Origin: Urophycis tenuis
Lineage: Eukaryota; Chordata; Actinopteri; Gadiformes; Phycidae
NCBI GenBank assembly: GCA_036785325.1
Contig: JAXIVH010000007.1
Span: 4,017,274-4,081,273 of the forward strand
Direction of reading: 5' to 3'
Length of the DNA: 64,000 bases
Shown: one piece after another, positions 40,860-53,339 of the stretch
Layout of the letters: each line of letters opens with the position of its first letter
Numbering within the stretch: position 1 is the stretch's first letter
The notes under the pieces: model-generated
Seen by the model: the letters and a program-made list of their open reading frames with translations, nothing else
What the model was told of the DNA's origin: nothing
The model's database searches: none
Made by a program: the position numbers and the translations under genes

Positions 40860-42904
40860 GCCAGAAAAGCAATTAGCGGAGTCATTTAGCCTCCATTTAT
40901 TGCCCAAATTTGGGACGAAGAAGAATAACATGACCAAAAACAACATCTTGATTGTGCATTCCTATGTACAACAATTAGTGAAGATAAATACATATGTACA
41001 TATGATACATACAAATACAGATGCATAACTGACAACAAAAATACCACTCTCCCAGAAGTTTTTGATTAGCATTTGGTTACTCTTTAAAAGCTCAACAATG
41101 TTTATATTATTTTTTTTTTTAAACACACACACATCACATTAACTGGATTAAAAAGGAAATTACTAAAAATATTAATTCATTGTACTATTTTTTTCAACTC
41201 TAATAACAAAAGATTGCATAATGATGCGTAAAGTGCCCAATGAGTGACAAGAAGTATATCCCATATATTCAAATACATTGTGGGCGGGTCACTTCTCCAC
41301 CAATCATGTGCAGGAACAGCCAATGCACGACAGCACATCAAAGTGCGTGTACAAGCCGTGGATGTATAAAAAGAACCATTGAACTGGCTGGCATTACTTT
41401 GCAATGGCAAAGAGACAGCAAGACAAGAACAAGCTAGTGGTGTCAATGCAGTACAAACTTTTACATAAATAGATTTACAGAAAGGTTTGTTCATGCAATA
41501 TTGTAACCACTATTTTCTTTACATGTGGTTGTTTTTAGCAGTTCGTTTATAGCCATCTTGAATGAAACTCTGCAAAGAGGCATCTCCTGGAGTACATTAA
41601 TGTTGGTAGAGCAAGGTGAGAGAGGCCTGGTAGGTGGGGCTGAAGGACAATGAGAACAATAGGAACGGCCTTTCAGAATTTAAAGTATCTACACACGCAG
41701 TTTTTAGTAGTTCAGAAGTGCAATAAATAAATGATGTCATGTTACAATACGGCAACGTTACATGCAGGGCTTAACTTGAGCCGGAACACACCGGAACATG
41801 TTCCGTCACCTCTGGCTTGGGAGCCAGAACCTTTTTTTATTGAATCCGCCCCCTCCCGTGTCACTATGAAAAATGAATCACCAAGATGAAGGTGGGCTAA
41901 GGAATCCCCCGCGCTGTGGCTTCCTTAGCCCACCCAAAAGTTGTTCCAAGACCTCCCCCTTAACAAATCAAGCACTGGTTACATGCTTATTTAAGGTCTT
42001 TCTGGCACCTTATATAGTGAATGTCACCTTTTCCTTTTATTTTAAACGTTCCCACTCTTTATCGATTGAAATATTTCTGGGACATACAATTGACGAATGA
42101 ATGAATTGCCAATGATAAACAGATGTTCCCTTTTCAAACGTTAGCAGTGGGGAGTGTGAATGAGTTGCAGACCTATCTATTTATTTATATATGCAGTTGA
42201 TAGTTACTTATTGAGAGGGGTTAGGGTCATAGCCATGACATGTCATTGGGGTTTTTTCAACTGGTTGTTGGTGGTTATAAGAAGGAGAAAATATTTAGAT
42301 TACCAATCAAGATGTATGCATTGTATCATTTTATCCTCCTCCTTAGACATTAAAGGTGATTAAAGGTGATTTTAGCACTGTAATTTGAGTCTAATTTGTT
42401 TTAAATACAACCGTCGGTCATTAGTTAGTCAAATACTCCATGAGAATATCTATTCTAGTTCACTGATACTTCCTCTGTATGAGCCAATTTACATTATAGA
42501 CTGCCCCCTGGCTAATTTCTGACCAATCAAGACCATCTCTCTCCTGATTGATCAAGGGAATCCATCTTTCCTGTCAATCGCAGGTGTGTCAATGCAACAC
42601 GATGGCGGAAACGTTTGACGGGATGAAGCAGAGAGTGATGGGGCGATGTTTTTTTAATCTTAATTTTCTCAATCTTGCGTTAAGACATCCTCTGTGCTTT
42701 TTTCTGGATTTAACGTTAGCGAATGTGTTAAGTATTATCACACACACAAACACTGCAGACACAAACAGCTGGCTCAACAGGCAAGTGGGCCGCTGGTTCA
42801 TCATCCCATTGATGCATCCACTTACGTCCCACGCATCAGGGCACCCGGTGCAGCATGGCATGGAAGAGGGGAAGAAAAGAGTGATAAGTAGGACGATAAA
42901 ATAC

Positions 42905-42948
<44 letters not shown>

Positions 42949-43830
42949 TTTAGATTTAGGGCAGAGATGGTCACTATTCCAGAAGACAATCAATAAAGCC
43001 TCTATTTTGTGGGTGAGGAGAAAGGGGAAATTGGAACAAGTGAACGAGGCAGTAGGAATCTTTGTGTAAAAGTAGGTTGTATATCTTGATAAAACATCCC
43101 ACCTCCCCCTTCAAGGGGAGACGGGGGTATAAGTCGGGTTTTGTGGTCGCGAGGCCTTTAAGTGGACAAAGACCAGAAACTAGAGAAGGCGCTAAGCGTT
43201 TGCCAGGATGAGGGCCAAGCTTCGACTGCACCTGTCTCTCTTACAGTTCTGTTCTTCGCCATTTACAGGTTCCCCTCTTGTCTCCCTTACCTGATGACCG
43301 GCGCCTTTGCTTCGGTTCCGTATCGGTTTCTCTTTCTCTTGCCCGCATGCTGTAGTGCACGCAATCACAAGTACCAATTCATGCGCAAGGCATATCAAAA
43401 TAAATGTACCAGAAGGAGATACAATGTAGGTCATAGCTTGCATGATCAATTAACAGTGACATCCCTTTTGTGGGGGCACAAGTCCCCAGGGCACGAAACC
43501 CCTACGATGATTTCCTAATTACAATGATGGCATTGAGCGAAAACCCTCGCTTTTACTCGGTGTTTTGCTCTCGGCCAATCACCACTCTCACACACACGCG
43601 TTCACGATAAACACACGCACGGACACTAACCCACTTTGTTTGGAAGGCGCGTAATAGTTGCAGAGTGCCGCGTGAGAAACCGGGTAACGACCGGGCCGAA
43701 ATGAAGGGAGCAAGTTGCCGCCACACTGACCTCTCCAGAATGATGTATTCCATCTCCATGTTGACGCCTCAACTTACTCTACCGCGCTGGCGTGCTGAAC
43801 ACCAGGGCCGCATGCAAAGATTTACTTCTC
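40860..43830. other. Gene-free stretch upstream of kcnj10
   Basis: No convincing exon was found. The stretch contains AT-rich sequence, a short GA microsatellite (42913-42944), a fragment of the ggctaaggaa...cccacccaaaag family at 41890-41945, and a modestly CpG-rich patch at about 43540-43800 that could be promoter-like. A short minus-strand ATG frame there (43767-43733) ends at a possible donor, but it would meet a stop when joined to exon 1. Confidence 0.4.
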
Positions 43831-43882
43831 TCTCCAAGCTACAAATTATGCGTTTTTCTTATTTTCTCTCAATCCCTCTCAA

Positions 43883-43883
<1 letters not shown>

Positions 43884-43962
<79 letters not shown>

Positions 43963-43970
43963 AGCCTCCC

Positions 43971-44041
<71 letters not shown>
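43884..44041 (+). repeat. (TC)n microsatellite
   Basis: About 75 CT units with one interruption (tttctcagcctccctctcta). Apparent coding frames over it are artefacts. Confidence 0.97.
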
Positions 44042-44048
<7 letters not shown>

Positions 44049-44155
44049 CTTTCCTTTCCTCTGTGAACACAGGAATGCTTTGTTTGCAAGAGAGATGAAA
44101 GAAACAAAAGACACCATTGACAAAAACGACTGTATACCCATCCGTCCCTATGATT

Positions 44156-44175
44156 GTGTGTGTGTGTGTGTGTGT

Positions 44176-44216
<41 letters not shown>

Positions 44217-44280
44217 ACGGGGGACGGGGGCTCTGATAGAAAGAGAGTTTGTGTGTTTGTGTGTGTGTGTGTGTGTGTGT
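44156..44280 (+). repeat. (GT)n microsatellites around a G-rich spacer
   Basis: Two GT tracts (44156-44214 and 44248-44280) flank gggacgggggacgggggctct. Confidence 0.95.
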
Positions 44281-44481
44281 ATGGATTCATGTGAATGTGT
44301 TTCATATTCATGTGAATGAGTTTGCGTCTGGTCGGTGCATGCGTGTCTGTGTGTATTTCATTTAGTTATCCAAGAGTCGAAAACATTATATGTGGGAATG
44401 TACACACTGGTCTGTGTGTGTGTCACAGAGATCTGTGACAAAAGACTCTCATTAGTATTCAAATGAAAAATACTCCCCTCC

Positions 44482-44612
<131 letters not shown>

Positions 44613-45429
44613 GTCTTTCTCTCCGACTACGGTCACGTGTTTCATTGGGTTTCATATGAAACCCTGAAGCCAAAAAAATACTTTGACAGGAAACATGGTA
44701 CGAATGAGTGGTTGGTTGAGTGATACTTCCCTCAACTCCGTCTTCTTCGTCAGAACTGTAACACTATTAAGAAAAGTGTTGGCCTGTTGGGAATACTGGG
44801 CTAAACTATAACACATATATTTGCTATGACGAACCTTATGAACGACCCCAAATTCATATCCTCGTCCACCCAATGGATGGACCAGAGGCTGCAGGCTGCC
44901 CTTGACAACATGCTATGCAACAGATGTCAACATAATGCTCAGTTGAACACTGTTGTAACAACCATCAAGATGTGAAATAAAAGTTATTTATTATGAATAT
45001 ATATTCTGTATATATTTAAGACCCCCGAGTAGAAAGTTGTAAATCAATTTGCTTTAGATTTTTGTTGAATGCATATATATGATATATATTATATATATCA
45101 TGTGAGCCTTGCCCATGATTTTTTTTTATGTATACATTATGGATGCATACATCTTTTTTCTCATGCATCTTTTGCAGAAACCTTGAATATTGTGCAAATC
45201 AAATAAAAAAAAATTAACAAATCTGATACCCTATGAAGGTTGGTTGGGCACAGATTTCAATGACAATGCATACAAATGTAATAAAACACCTTGTTATTGA
45301 GTATAACTCCAGTTTGTACACCTAGGCCTCCAATACATTCTCCCCAGCTGAAACAGTCTGTACAGTCAAACAAGTGCATTGCTTACCTGTGTGGATGGAA
45401 CAAAAACTCACCACTCACCTTTTGTTCTT

Positions 45430-45780
45430 TTTTGTTTTGTTTTTACAGTTACTTTTGCCCGAGCCACTGGACGGCGCAGAATAAGACTTAAGTTACGCTG
45501 GGTCCCTAATCACACGTCAGGAGATGTCGGTCCTGTCCACAGACGGGTCAGCATTGTGTGTTGTGAAAGCCTTTTTCTCATTCGGGTCCCAAAACCTGGA
45601 GGATCGGTCGGACCGAGGGGGGGCTTGGCTACTGGTGGGGGCTCACTGTTGGGCCACGTTGACCGTCCATTCAGGGGATTGATGAAGTCGCCCCATGCCG
45701 CCTCAGAGTTCCCCGTGCTGACTGGAAGCCCACGCGGGCGCTCGCAAAATTCTCTCCAAAGTGACAGGATTCGGATGTAT
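45430..45780. other. GC-rich unique island, function unknown
   Basis: Between AT-rich sequence and a TC microsatellite lies about 350 bp of non-repetitive, CpG-containing DNA. It is open for 86 codons on the minus strand (GDFINPLNGRSTWPNSEPPP within it) and also open on the plus strand. I recognise no protein. It could be a non-coding 5' exon, a regulatory element or a repeat. Confidence 0.3.
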
Positions 45781-45789
45781 AAGAGGCCT

Positions 45790-45807
45790 CTTGCTCTCTC
45801 CTCTCCC

Positions 45808-45840
<33 letters not shown>

Positions 45841-45885
45841 ACCTCTCTATCACTCTCTCTTGTTTTCTTTCTTTCGACCTCTTCA

Positions 45886-45923
<38 letters not shown>

Positions 45924-45930
45924 TCCCTCG
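45790..45930 (+). repeat. (TC)n microsatellite
   Basis: Interrupted CT/CCT tract. Confidence 0.9.
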
Positions 45931-46144
45931 CTCATTCTTTCTGTGTCTTTCTTCCCTAAATAGCTGGCGTGCCCCGGTGTGCTTTCCTGTAATACTAATG
46001 AGTTGCTTCCCATCCCTGCATCCCAGCTAAGGTGGAATATTGCAAGGGATTGGAATTGTAAAAGTGTCTTTTTTTTCGGCCCTGCATCAATTCTGCTCAA
46101 TTTGAACAACATTATTACTGCAGGGTGCCAACTGGATGAAACCC

Positions 46145-46175
46145 CCCCCTCCCCATCCTGCCCCCCCCCCCCCCT

Positions 46176-46229
<54 letters not shown>

Positions 46230-46405
46230 CACATGTGAAGAAAATGTGCACGTGAAGAAAATGTGTGTGTCCCCATGGCATTGGTCCCACGTGGCTTTCA
46301 CTGGGGCACAGGATCTGTGGCACACGTGCACAGCAACAAACAACCCCCAACAAACACCCTCACATGATCCCACAGCCCCCCGCCCTGCAAAAGCGCTCAC
46401 ACACA

Positions 46406-46450
<45 letters not shown>

Positions 46451-46510
46451 ACACATCCACCCCAGACCACCCCCCGCACATCCACACACATCCACACACA
46501 AGACCCCCCT

Positions 46511-46553
<43 letters not shown>

Positions 46554-46645
46554 CCACACACAGACCCTCCCCCCGCGTATACACACACACACACACACAC
46601 CAGACATGCACACCTACACACATCGACACACACACACACACGCAA
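46145..46645 (+). repeat. Compound (CA)n / poly-C block
   Basis: Poly-C (46145-46180) and four or more CA tracts up to 46645 with short spacers. Confidence 0.93.
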
Positions 46646-46779
46646 AACACACTCTTTTAGGAAGTACCCTCAGAGGCCCCTATTCAGCGCTTTTGTGTTC
46701 GCCGTTCGCTGTGCTCAACAGCGTCCGTACTCAGTGTCCTGTCGTTGGACTCCCACGAATAAAAAGGGGTGTAGGGGGT

Positions 46780-46799
46780 GGGGGGGGGGGGGGGGGGGG
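46780..46799 (+). repeat. Poly-G run
   Basis: About 19 G in a row after gtagggggtgg; a G-quadruplex-prone tract. Confidence 0.9.
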
Positions 46800-47433
46800 T
46801 GATCGTGAAGGGAATACACCACCCACCACCGCCAGGTCCACCACCATCACACGACCAAACCCCCCGGTCTCCCCACCTACCAGTAAGGAGCACACTGCTT
46901 ACTGTCAGCGGTTTACTTTTAACGGGAAGCGGTAGGAAGTGGAGACAAGGGAATGGAAGGACTGGGTGAACTAGGTAACAAATGCCAGGGGGATTCACAA
47001 TGTATTCCATAGATGTCCATGCTAACCTGCATGGGGAGGTTTTGCAGAGCTACTGTATTCTCACATCGCATGTCAAGGCTTAGCTTGTGAAACCCCCGGT
47101 TACCAACACCTACACGTTATGGTTATCATTTCACACAGGATGTGCATATTGAAATGAGTTCCTGTTGTTTCGGTCACAGGGAGTTGTGATGCATCGTTTC
47201 ATTTGCAGTTTCATTTCTGCTCAACTGTTGGCGAGGTCAAAAAGGATTTGACCTCAAAAAGGTTTGAAAAGTCCCCTAAAGGGGAATTGGGAGGCAAATT
47301 GGGGTGGTGGACCGAAAAAAGGTTGAGAATTGGCTTGGGCCACCACCTTTAGTGATATGACTACCAAGTGCAACAGAATAAACATGCAGCTCTCAGGCTG
47401 CCATCAGCCATCTCCTGCTGAGAACTTTGGTCA

Positions 47434-47770
47434 TGGTGAGGTGAGGTGAGGCGAGGTGCAGGAGGTGGAGGAGGAGCAGGAGGAGGATGAAGTAGAGGAT
47501 GTGGTGGAGGAGGAGGAGAACGTAGTGGAAGAAGAGGAGGCGGGTGAGGAGGCGGGGAGGAGGTGGGGGAGGAGGATGAGAAGGAGGAGGAGATAGAGGT
47601 GGAGCAGGATGAGGAGGAGGAGGTGGAGATGGACAAGAAGGAGGAGGAGGACAAGGCGAAGGAGGAGGAGCAGGACGAGAAGGTGGAGCTGGAGGAAGAA
47701 AACGAGAAGCAGGGCGAGAAGGAGGACGGGAAGGAGAAGGAGGAAGGTGGAGGAGGAGAAGCAGGAGGAG
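47434..47770 (+). repeat. Purine-rich (GGA)n-type block
   Basis: About 335 bp almost entirely of G and A on the plus strand (gga, gag, gaa units, imperfect), with long Glu/Lys frames on one strand and Leu/Pro/Ser on the other. No gene is implied. Confidence 0.9.
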
Positions 47771-47779
47771 AGAGTCTCT

Positions 47780-48942
47780 AGGGATGAACAAAGTGTGGGT
47801 GATGGCAGCACCCATGGGCCAAAAGCACTGAATGACCCCATCACATCCATGCACACACACCAAAAGACATCCAAACATGCACACACACACACACATGCAC
47901 ACGCACACACGCACTTTCTCTTTCTCTTCATCTCTCCGGTCCTTTATCTGTGTTGTATCCCGGTTGCTTGCATAATTATTTTGTGTTTGTTTGCCACATT
48001 GAGTCCTTTCCTTCCTACAGGCTGTTGGTTGAATAGGTTGACACAAGGTTAACTGGACTTCAGACGGCTGTATAATTTCTTCATCCGAGCGTTTTTGTTT
48101 TTTTAACTTTGCATGTATCAATGTTTTTTCTCGTCTAGTTTAATGGTCTTGCATGGCGACCGTGTTGAGCCAGATGATGGCAGCAGATACACCCTTTGAA
48201 AAATAAAAACTGGCTGAAACTGGCCAGGAGCACACGAGCCGGATGAGAGCCAGATGAGCCGGTAGTGGTGATAACCTACAACTAAGAAAGAATGCCAAAC
48301 TACAGGTTACAGCATAGCTCTTTGACTAATTTGACTAATTGCTATAGGGGCCTAAATGAATAGGTTCAGTAGTAGCAGTAGTATGTTGTTTACATTAATT
48401 AAAGAAAAAGGAGGAAGGAACTTAAAAACTTTATGGAGCCAACAATACTAATAATATAGACATGCTTGTTAACATAAATTACTTTTTGTTGAAAGTGATG
48501 TTTTGACAGGAAGGATAGGTTATAAGTTTCAATACCCTGCACCTCGTCAAAAAAAAAAACCTTGGGAATCTTTACATGTCTAACCCATTTTGGAAGCAAG
48601 TGTGCTCCTCCCTCAACCATCCACTCACCCTTGAGCAAGGCAAATGGCATAATGGCAGTGGTGGTGGTGGTGGTAGTGATGTGCCAGGATCTGGGCATTC
48701 ACCAGAGACAGAAAGCAGTGGTTACATAATAGTAACAGAACACTGGTGCCTCTGAAACCATAACACTGTTATGCATGATGACTGAATGGATGAATGGCTG
48801 GATGAAGGAATGAATGATTGGATGAACAAATGAATGAATGACATAGATGCACAAAGGAATCACAGCAAGAGACACACACACAAAAAAATATTTACAGAAA
48901 CACACAGGCAACCTATTCATGAAGGCAGACTCCTGTGTGCGT

Positions 48943-48991
<49 letters not shown>

Positions 48992-49704
48992 CGTGTGTGT
49001 GTGTTTACACGAGCATTCGTGTGTGCGTGTGTTTGAATCAGACAGGTCATGTCTAATTTAAGGCACACTGTGGCCATTGTCCTCAAGGTCACAGTGTGTT
49101 GATATTTATTCCTCACAGTCTGCTCCTTTAAGAGATGTTCACACTTGTCATTCCTCCACCCACAGTGCGAGAAGGCCACTGTTATGGAAAAATATGGTGT
49201 TGCAGCTGTTTGAGAAAAGCCTTCATAGTTGATCCTTTGTCTTCCCCAAATTCAAATCCACAATGATGGCAGTCGGGCTCCATAAAAATACCTTTGATAA
49301 CTCCACTCTGTCATTCCCTTGACATGCGCCAAAAAAATCTAATTCGCTATATAATCAATTAAAAAACAAAAAAACTTCTGGTACTTTGAATTGCCCTTCA
49401 CTCAAATGTTAAGCAGTTTTATGTTATCATACCTATGTCTCTCGCACTCTCTAAATTTCACATGTGACTCAACATGTTTCTCTTATCTAGTTATTGGGTA
49501 GCATTAAAGAAGGAAGTATCCAGGCCCATTACATCCTCTTTAAATACATAATGTGGTGGAAATAACGTTCTCTACGGAAGAAAAATGCAATCACAAAAAA
49601 AAGTACACTCTGTTTTTCAACAATCTGCACCTGCATGTTGTTATGGTAGCCTAGACTGACCCTCCAAGTACGGTCTCAACACACGCATGCTGGCCTTTTA
49701 ACAG

Positions 49705-49756
<52 letters not shown>

Positions 49757-49828
49757 CACTGCCAGCACTTTGTAGCAAGTCATTGATGCATATGTGTGTG
49801 TGTGTGGGGGGGGGGGGGGGGTGGGGGT
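47780..49828. other. Gene-free stretch with microsatellites
   Basis: CA tract at 47877-47912, GT tract at 48937-48990, CA tract at 49707-49754, poly-G at 49806-49820, a tgaatga-rich tract at 48780-48840. No coding signal found. Confidence 0.6.
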
Positions 49829-50120
49829 TGAGGACGAAACGATCAAAACATTTTAAACTTCCGCAAATCAGCATGAACCCATGTATCGGCGCATCACATT
49901 TATTGAACGAGTAAAAGAAGGAAAGCCATCTGATTGGATGGGCAAGACAAGTAGGCGGGCTCAGGCCTGACCGTGGCTACACTCATAGATGGTTACACCT
50001 ATTCTCAAGGGGTCCTGGCTGCAGACCTCCACTGTGAGGTCACCACCTTCGCAGGCTCCAGTTTCAGGCCGCCTCCACTGTCAGGACAGGAAATGCACGG
50101 GGTACATTTCAAAGTAAAAT
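49829..50120. repeat. Interspersed repeat shared with 53400-53560 and 62600-62715
   Basis: The block gaggacgaaacgatcaaa...cattttaaactt resembles 14135-14205. The block from gccatctgattggatgg to cacctattct is the complement of 62600-62700. cctccactgtgaggtcacc...cctccactgtcaggac is the complement of 53415-53485. It is a mosaic of one MITE-like family. Confidence 0.5.
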
Positions 50121-50353
50121 CGCGAATGCACTTCTGGTTGAATCGTTTTCCTCACAAATACGTTAATTAGTAAACAATATGAAGTAAAATCCATTAATTC
50201 CTTGTATGATCCCCCAACATGGGCATTTTTATTTATTCTGTCCAAATCTACGACAAAAAGACATCCATAACCTGTATTAATTCAAAGAAAAAAATAAAGT
50301 GTTTGATTTGGACAGTTGAAGCATTAGCCTTTGTGAAGGAAACTGCATTAGCC

Positions 50354-50480
50354 GGTGTGAAGGAAACTGTAGAGGTGTCCGTTGGGGGAGGAGGGATAGA
50401 GTCCTCTGGTACTGTCCTCCACTACCAGAGGACTCTATCCCTCCTCCCCCAACGGACACCTCTACAGTGTCCTTCACACC
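50354..50480. repeat. Long near-perfect hairpin at the LINE 5' end
   Basis: Two 58-bp arms (50354-50411 and 50423-50480) are inverted copies with one mismatch and an 11-base spacer. The right arm is LINE coding sequence; the left arm is an inverted duplicate of it. Just upstream, gcattagcc(tt/gg)tgtgaaggaaact is present twice in tandem (24-bp unit, 50321-50368). Confidence 0.93.
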
Positions 50481-52290
50481 TGACCTGGTGAGAAGACAAC
50501 TGATTAGACTCCACTTTGGCAAAGCGGCGGGCCCTGATGGTGTGTTCCCCAGGGTACTTAAAGCCTGTGCCCCCCAGCTGTGTGGAGTTCTTAATCATGT
50601 CTTCAACCTGAGCCTGCACCTCCAGAAGGTCCCTCTGATGTGGAAGACGTCCTGCCTCGTTCCTGTCCCAAAGACGCTGCGCCCCAGCAGCCCCAAGGAC
50701 TACAGACCGGTGGCTCTGACGTCACATATCATGAAGACCCTGGAGAGGCTCGTTCAGGACCAGCTTAGGCCAATGGTCAGACCCTTCTCCGACCAGCTGC
50801 AGTTCGCCTACCAGCCCAGCCTGGGAGTCGAGGACTTCATCATCTACCTGCTGAACAAAGTCTACTCTCATCTGGACAAGCTGGCGAGCACTGTGAGAGT
50901 CATGTTCTTCGACTTCTCCAGTGCTTTCAACACCTTACGGCCGGGTCTCCTAGGTGAGAAGATGGCGGCAATGCAGGTTGATGCTCCCTTGGTGTCCTGG
51001 ATTGTTGACTACCTGATGGGCAGACCATTTGTACGTCTACAGAATTGTGTTTCTGACAGGGTGGTTAGCAACACTGGGGCCCCACAAGGGACGGTCCTTT
51101 CTCCCTTTCTCTTCACCCTCTACACCTCAGACTTCAGCTACTGCACTGAGTCCTGCCACCTTCAGAAGTTTTCTGATGACTCCGCAATAGTTAGCTGTAT
51201 TGAAGGGGGTGATGAGGGTGAGTATAGGACTCTTGTGGGCACCTTTGTCTCTTGGTGTGAGCTGAACCATCTACAGCTCAATGCTACAAAGACAAAGGAG
51301 CTCATTGTGGACCTAAGGAGGGTCAAAACACCGGTGGGCCCTGTGTTCATCCAGGGGGTTCCAGTCGACACTGTTGAGGAGTACAAGTACCTGGGGGTGT
51401 ACTTCAACAACAAGTTGGACTGGACCAGGAACAAAGAGGCCGTCTACAAGAAGGGCCAAAGCCGACTCTTTTTTCTGAGGAGGCTTAGGTCCTTCAACAT
51501 CTGCAGGACAATGCTGAGGATGTTCTATGAGTCTGTTGTTGCCAGTGCGATCTTCTTTGCTGTCACATGCTGGGGCAGTGGGATGAGGGTCGCGGACATC
51601 AATAGACTTAATAGACTCATCAAGAGGGCTGGTGATGTAGTGGGTGAGGAATTGGACACTCTGACGACCGTGGCAGATAGGAGGATGCTGTCCAGGCTAC
51701 GGACTATCATGGACAATGCCTCTCACCCTCTCTTTTCCACCCTGGCTCAGCGGAGGAGTTCCTTCAGCAGAAGACTCCTCTCACCGAGATGCACCACAGA
51801 GCGACATAGGAAATCATTCCTGCCTGTGGTCATCAAACTATACAATCTGTCACTTTCATCATAGTTTCTGCTGCACAACAGGTTATTCATTCATATTGCA
51901 TAACTGGTCATTTCTTTTAATTTCACTGCATAACTGGTCATCTCTTTGCACAACTGGTCTTTTTTCCAACATAGAATCTGACATGCTACATCCTTGCGTA
52001 TGCTATCACCTCTCAGTGTATGCCTGGTTGTATGTACATTTATGTATATTTCTTTATGTATGTATATTTTGTATATTGCTTACATAGGTTTATATTTTAC
52101 ATAGGTTTATTTTACATAGGTTTTTATTTTATTTTATATTTTACATAGGTTTATATTATATATTTATATTCTAACACTTTACTTTACGTAGAGTGTCTGT
52201 CTCTTCTTTTTGCACTGGAGTATTGTATTGTAACGAATGCAATTTCCCTCAGGGATCATTAAAGAACGTCTGTCTGTCTGTCTGTCTGTC
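50412..52290 (+). mobile_element. Rex1-like LINE, 5'-truncated with intact RT frame
   Basis: From the hairpin the element runs through RT to a 3' region with tgcactggagtattgtattg and ttccctcagggatcattaaagaacg. It ends in a (gtct)n tail at 52268-52290. It is a relative of the minus-strand copy at 9498-11238 but from another subfamily (different tail). Confidence 0.85.
50467..51864 (+). CDS. Rex1-like LINE reverse transcriptase (partial ORF2, open)
   Basis: A 465-codon uninterrupted frame. Ordered RT motifs: LHFGKAAGPDGVFPRVLKAC (about 17-36), KDYRPVALTSHIMKTLERLV (about 78-97), VMFFDFSSAFNTLRPG (about 143-158), NTGAPQGTVLSPFLFTLYTS (about 202-221), catalytic LQKFSDDSAIV (about 233-243), then YKYLGVYFNNKLDW and the C-terminal SRLFFLRRLRSFNICRTMLR and MFYESVVASAIFFAVTCWGS. 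The endonuclease domain is missing because the copy is 5'-truncated, so the ATG given is internal, not a true start. RT activity is inferred from the family. It has no visible promoter. Confidence 0.87.
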   Translation: MSFTPDLVRRQLIRLHFGKAAGPDGVFPRVLKACAPQLCGVLNHVFNLSLHLQKVPLMWKTSCLVPVPKTLRPSSPKDYRPVALTSHIMKTLERLVQDQLRPMVRPFSDQLQFAYQPSLGVEDFIIYLLNKVYSHLDKLASTVRVMFFDFSSAFNTLRPGLLGEKMAAMQVDAPLVSWIVDYLMGRPFVRLQNCVSDRVVSNTGAPQGTVLSPFLFTLYTSDFSYCTESCHLQKFSDDSAIVSCIEGGDEGEYRTLVGTFVSWCELNHLQLNATKTKELIVDLRRVKTPVGPVFIQGVPVDTVEEYKYLGVYFNNKLDWTRNKEAVYKKGQSRLFFLRRLRSFNICRTMLRMFYESVVASAIFFAVTCWGSGMRVADINRLNRLIKRAGDVVGEELDTLTTVADRRMLSRLRTIMDNASHPLFSTLAQRRSSFSRRLLSPRCTTERHRKSFLPVVIKLYNLSLSS

Positions 52291-53339
52291 TTTGACTTTT
52301 TCAAAACACTCCTCATTAATGATTGTGATATATGTAAACTATATACACTGCACTACGTAATTTTACAACTTAGTCATTATGAAAAACAAGTATGTGATAT
52401 GATTCGGGCTCAATTGTCTATTTGTAACCTACAGTATTAAAAAGCTGAGGATCTTGAAAGGTGAAGCTCAAATAGTTGATCAATGAAAACAATGGAGGGC
52501 GGGAATAACATTGCTCAGTGCACAAAGTTACTCATATTCATAAGCCAACATCTCATAAGATGTCATAGGCCTATACATTGTATTATGTACTATACAGTAT
52601 TTCGCTGCCTTTTCATTATTATTTAACTTTAATGCACTGTTTTTCTATATATTGTTTTTCTATATTTTGAAAGTGCCTAAAACAAAACACTTAAGTCATT
52701 TAGTATGTTATGTTAGAAGCAAAATATACTCAAGTATCAAAAATAAAAGTACTGATGGTGCAGAAGCATGCTACTTCTCAGTAATTTCAGGTACTATTCG
52801 TTTGGTTTATATATATACTGCCACATTTTAATTCCACTTGTGCACTCAAACAGGCGATATCACTAATTGGATAGTCGTCCTCTGGCAAAACATCATGGTG
52901 TGTTGCATCTAATGATAGCTTGGCTGTCTCACATATCACGTTTGTGAGTTCAGAAAGACACATTTTCAACTTTGTGACAATGCCCAGCTAATGCAAGGAG
53001 AGTTCACTAAAATGTTTTATACCGTTAACATTACATACAAACAAATGCGCAGTTACTTTACGTTATGCACTGAAAAGTTCATTATCCCTGAGAATTTAAG
53101 GTGTTGATGCTAACCGCCATTGGGGAAAGTTAAATTTGACGTATCCAACATAGCTTCAAAACGACAACTCAAACCGATATGTAACACTTGGCAATTTGCA
53201 TCATTAATGACTTTACGTTACTATTTTTACGGCACCTATATTGACGAAGAACAAGTAATCATGCGTTTACCTTCTGTGGATAATACAAATCAACAACTCA
53301 CCGCTACTCGGGACACGCTCACTCACAGGTCTCTCTCGA
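52291..53339. other. Gene-free AT-rich stretch
   Basis: I see no gene or clear repeat here. Short open frames near 52787-52969 and 53120-53344 lack recognisable motifs. Confidence 0.5.

Noticed and set aside
43733..43767. Possible first exon of kcnj10 encoding MEMEYIILE
   Set aside because: Joining it to the acceptor before 40605 gives a stop at once. At most it is part of a non-coding exon.
43665..44181. Long Leu/Ser- or Arg/Glu-rich proteins over TC repeats (also 44358-44723, 45510-46613, 63393-63659)
   Set aside because: The frames exist only because dinucleotide repeats contain no stop codons.
46360..46650. Cys/Val-rich small proteins over GT repeats
   Set aside because: Microsatellite translation, no start context or conservation expected.
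47393..48121. 242-residue Ser/Pro/Leu-rich protein on the minus strand
   Set aside because: Derived from the purine-rich tract; all frames there are open by composition.
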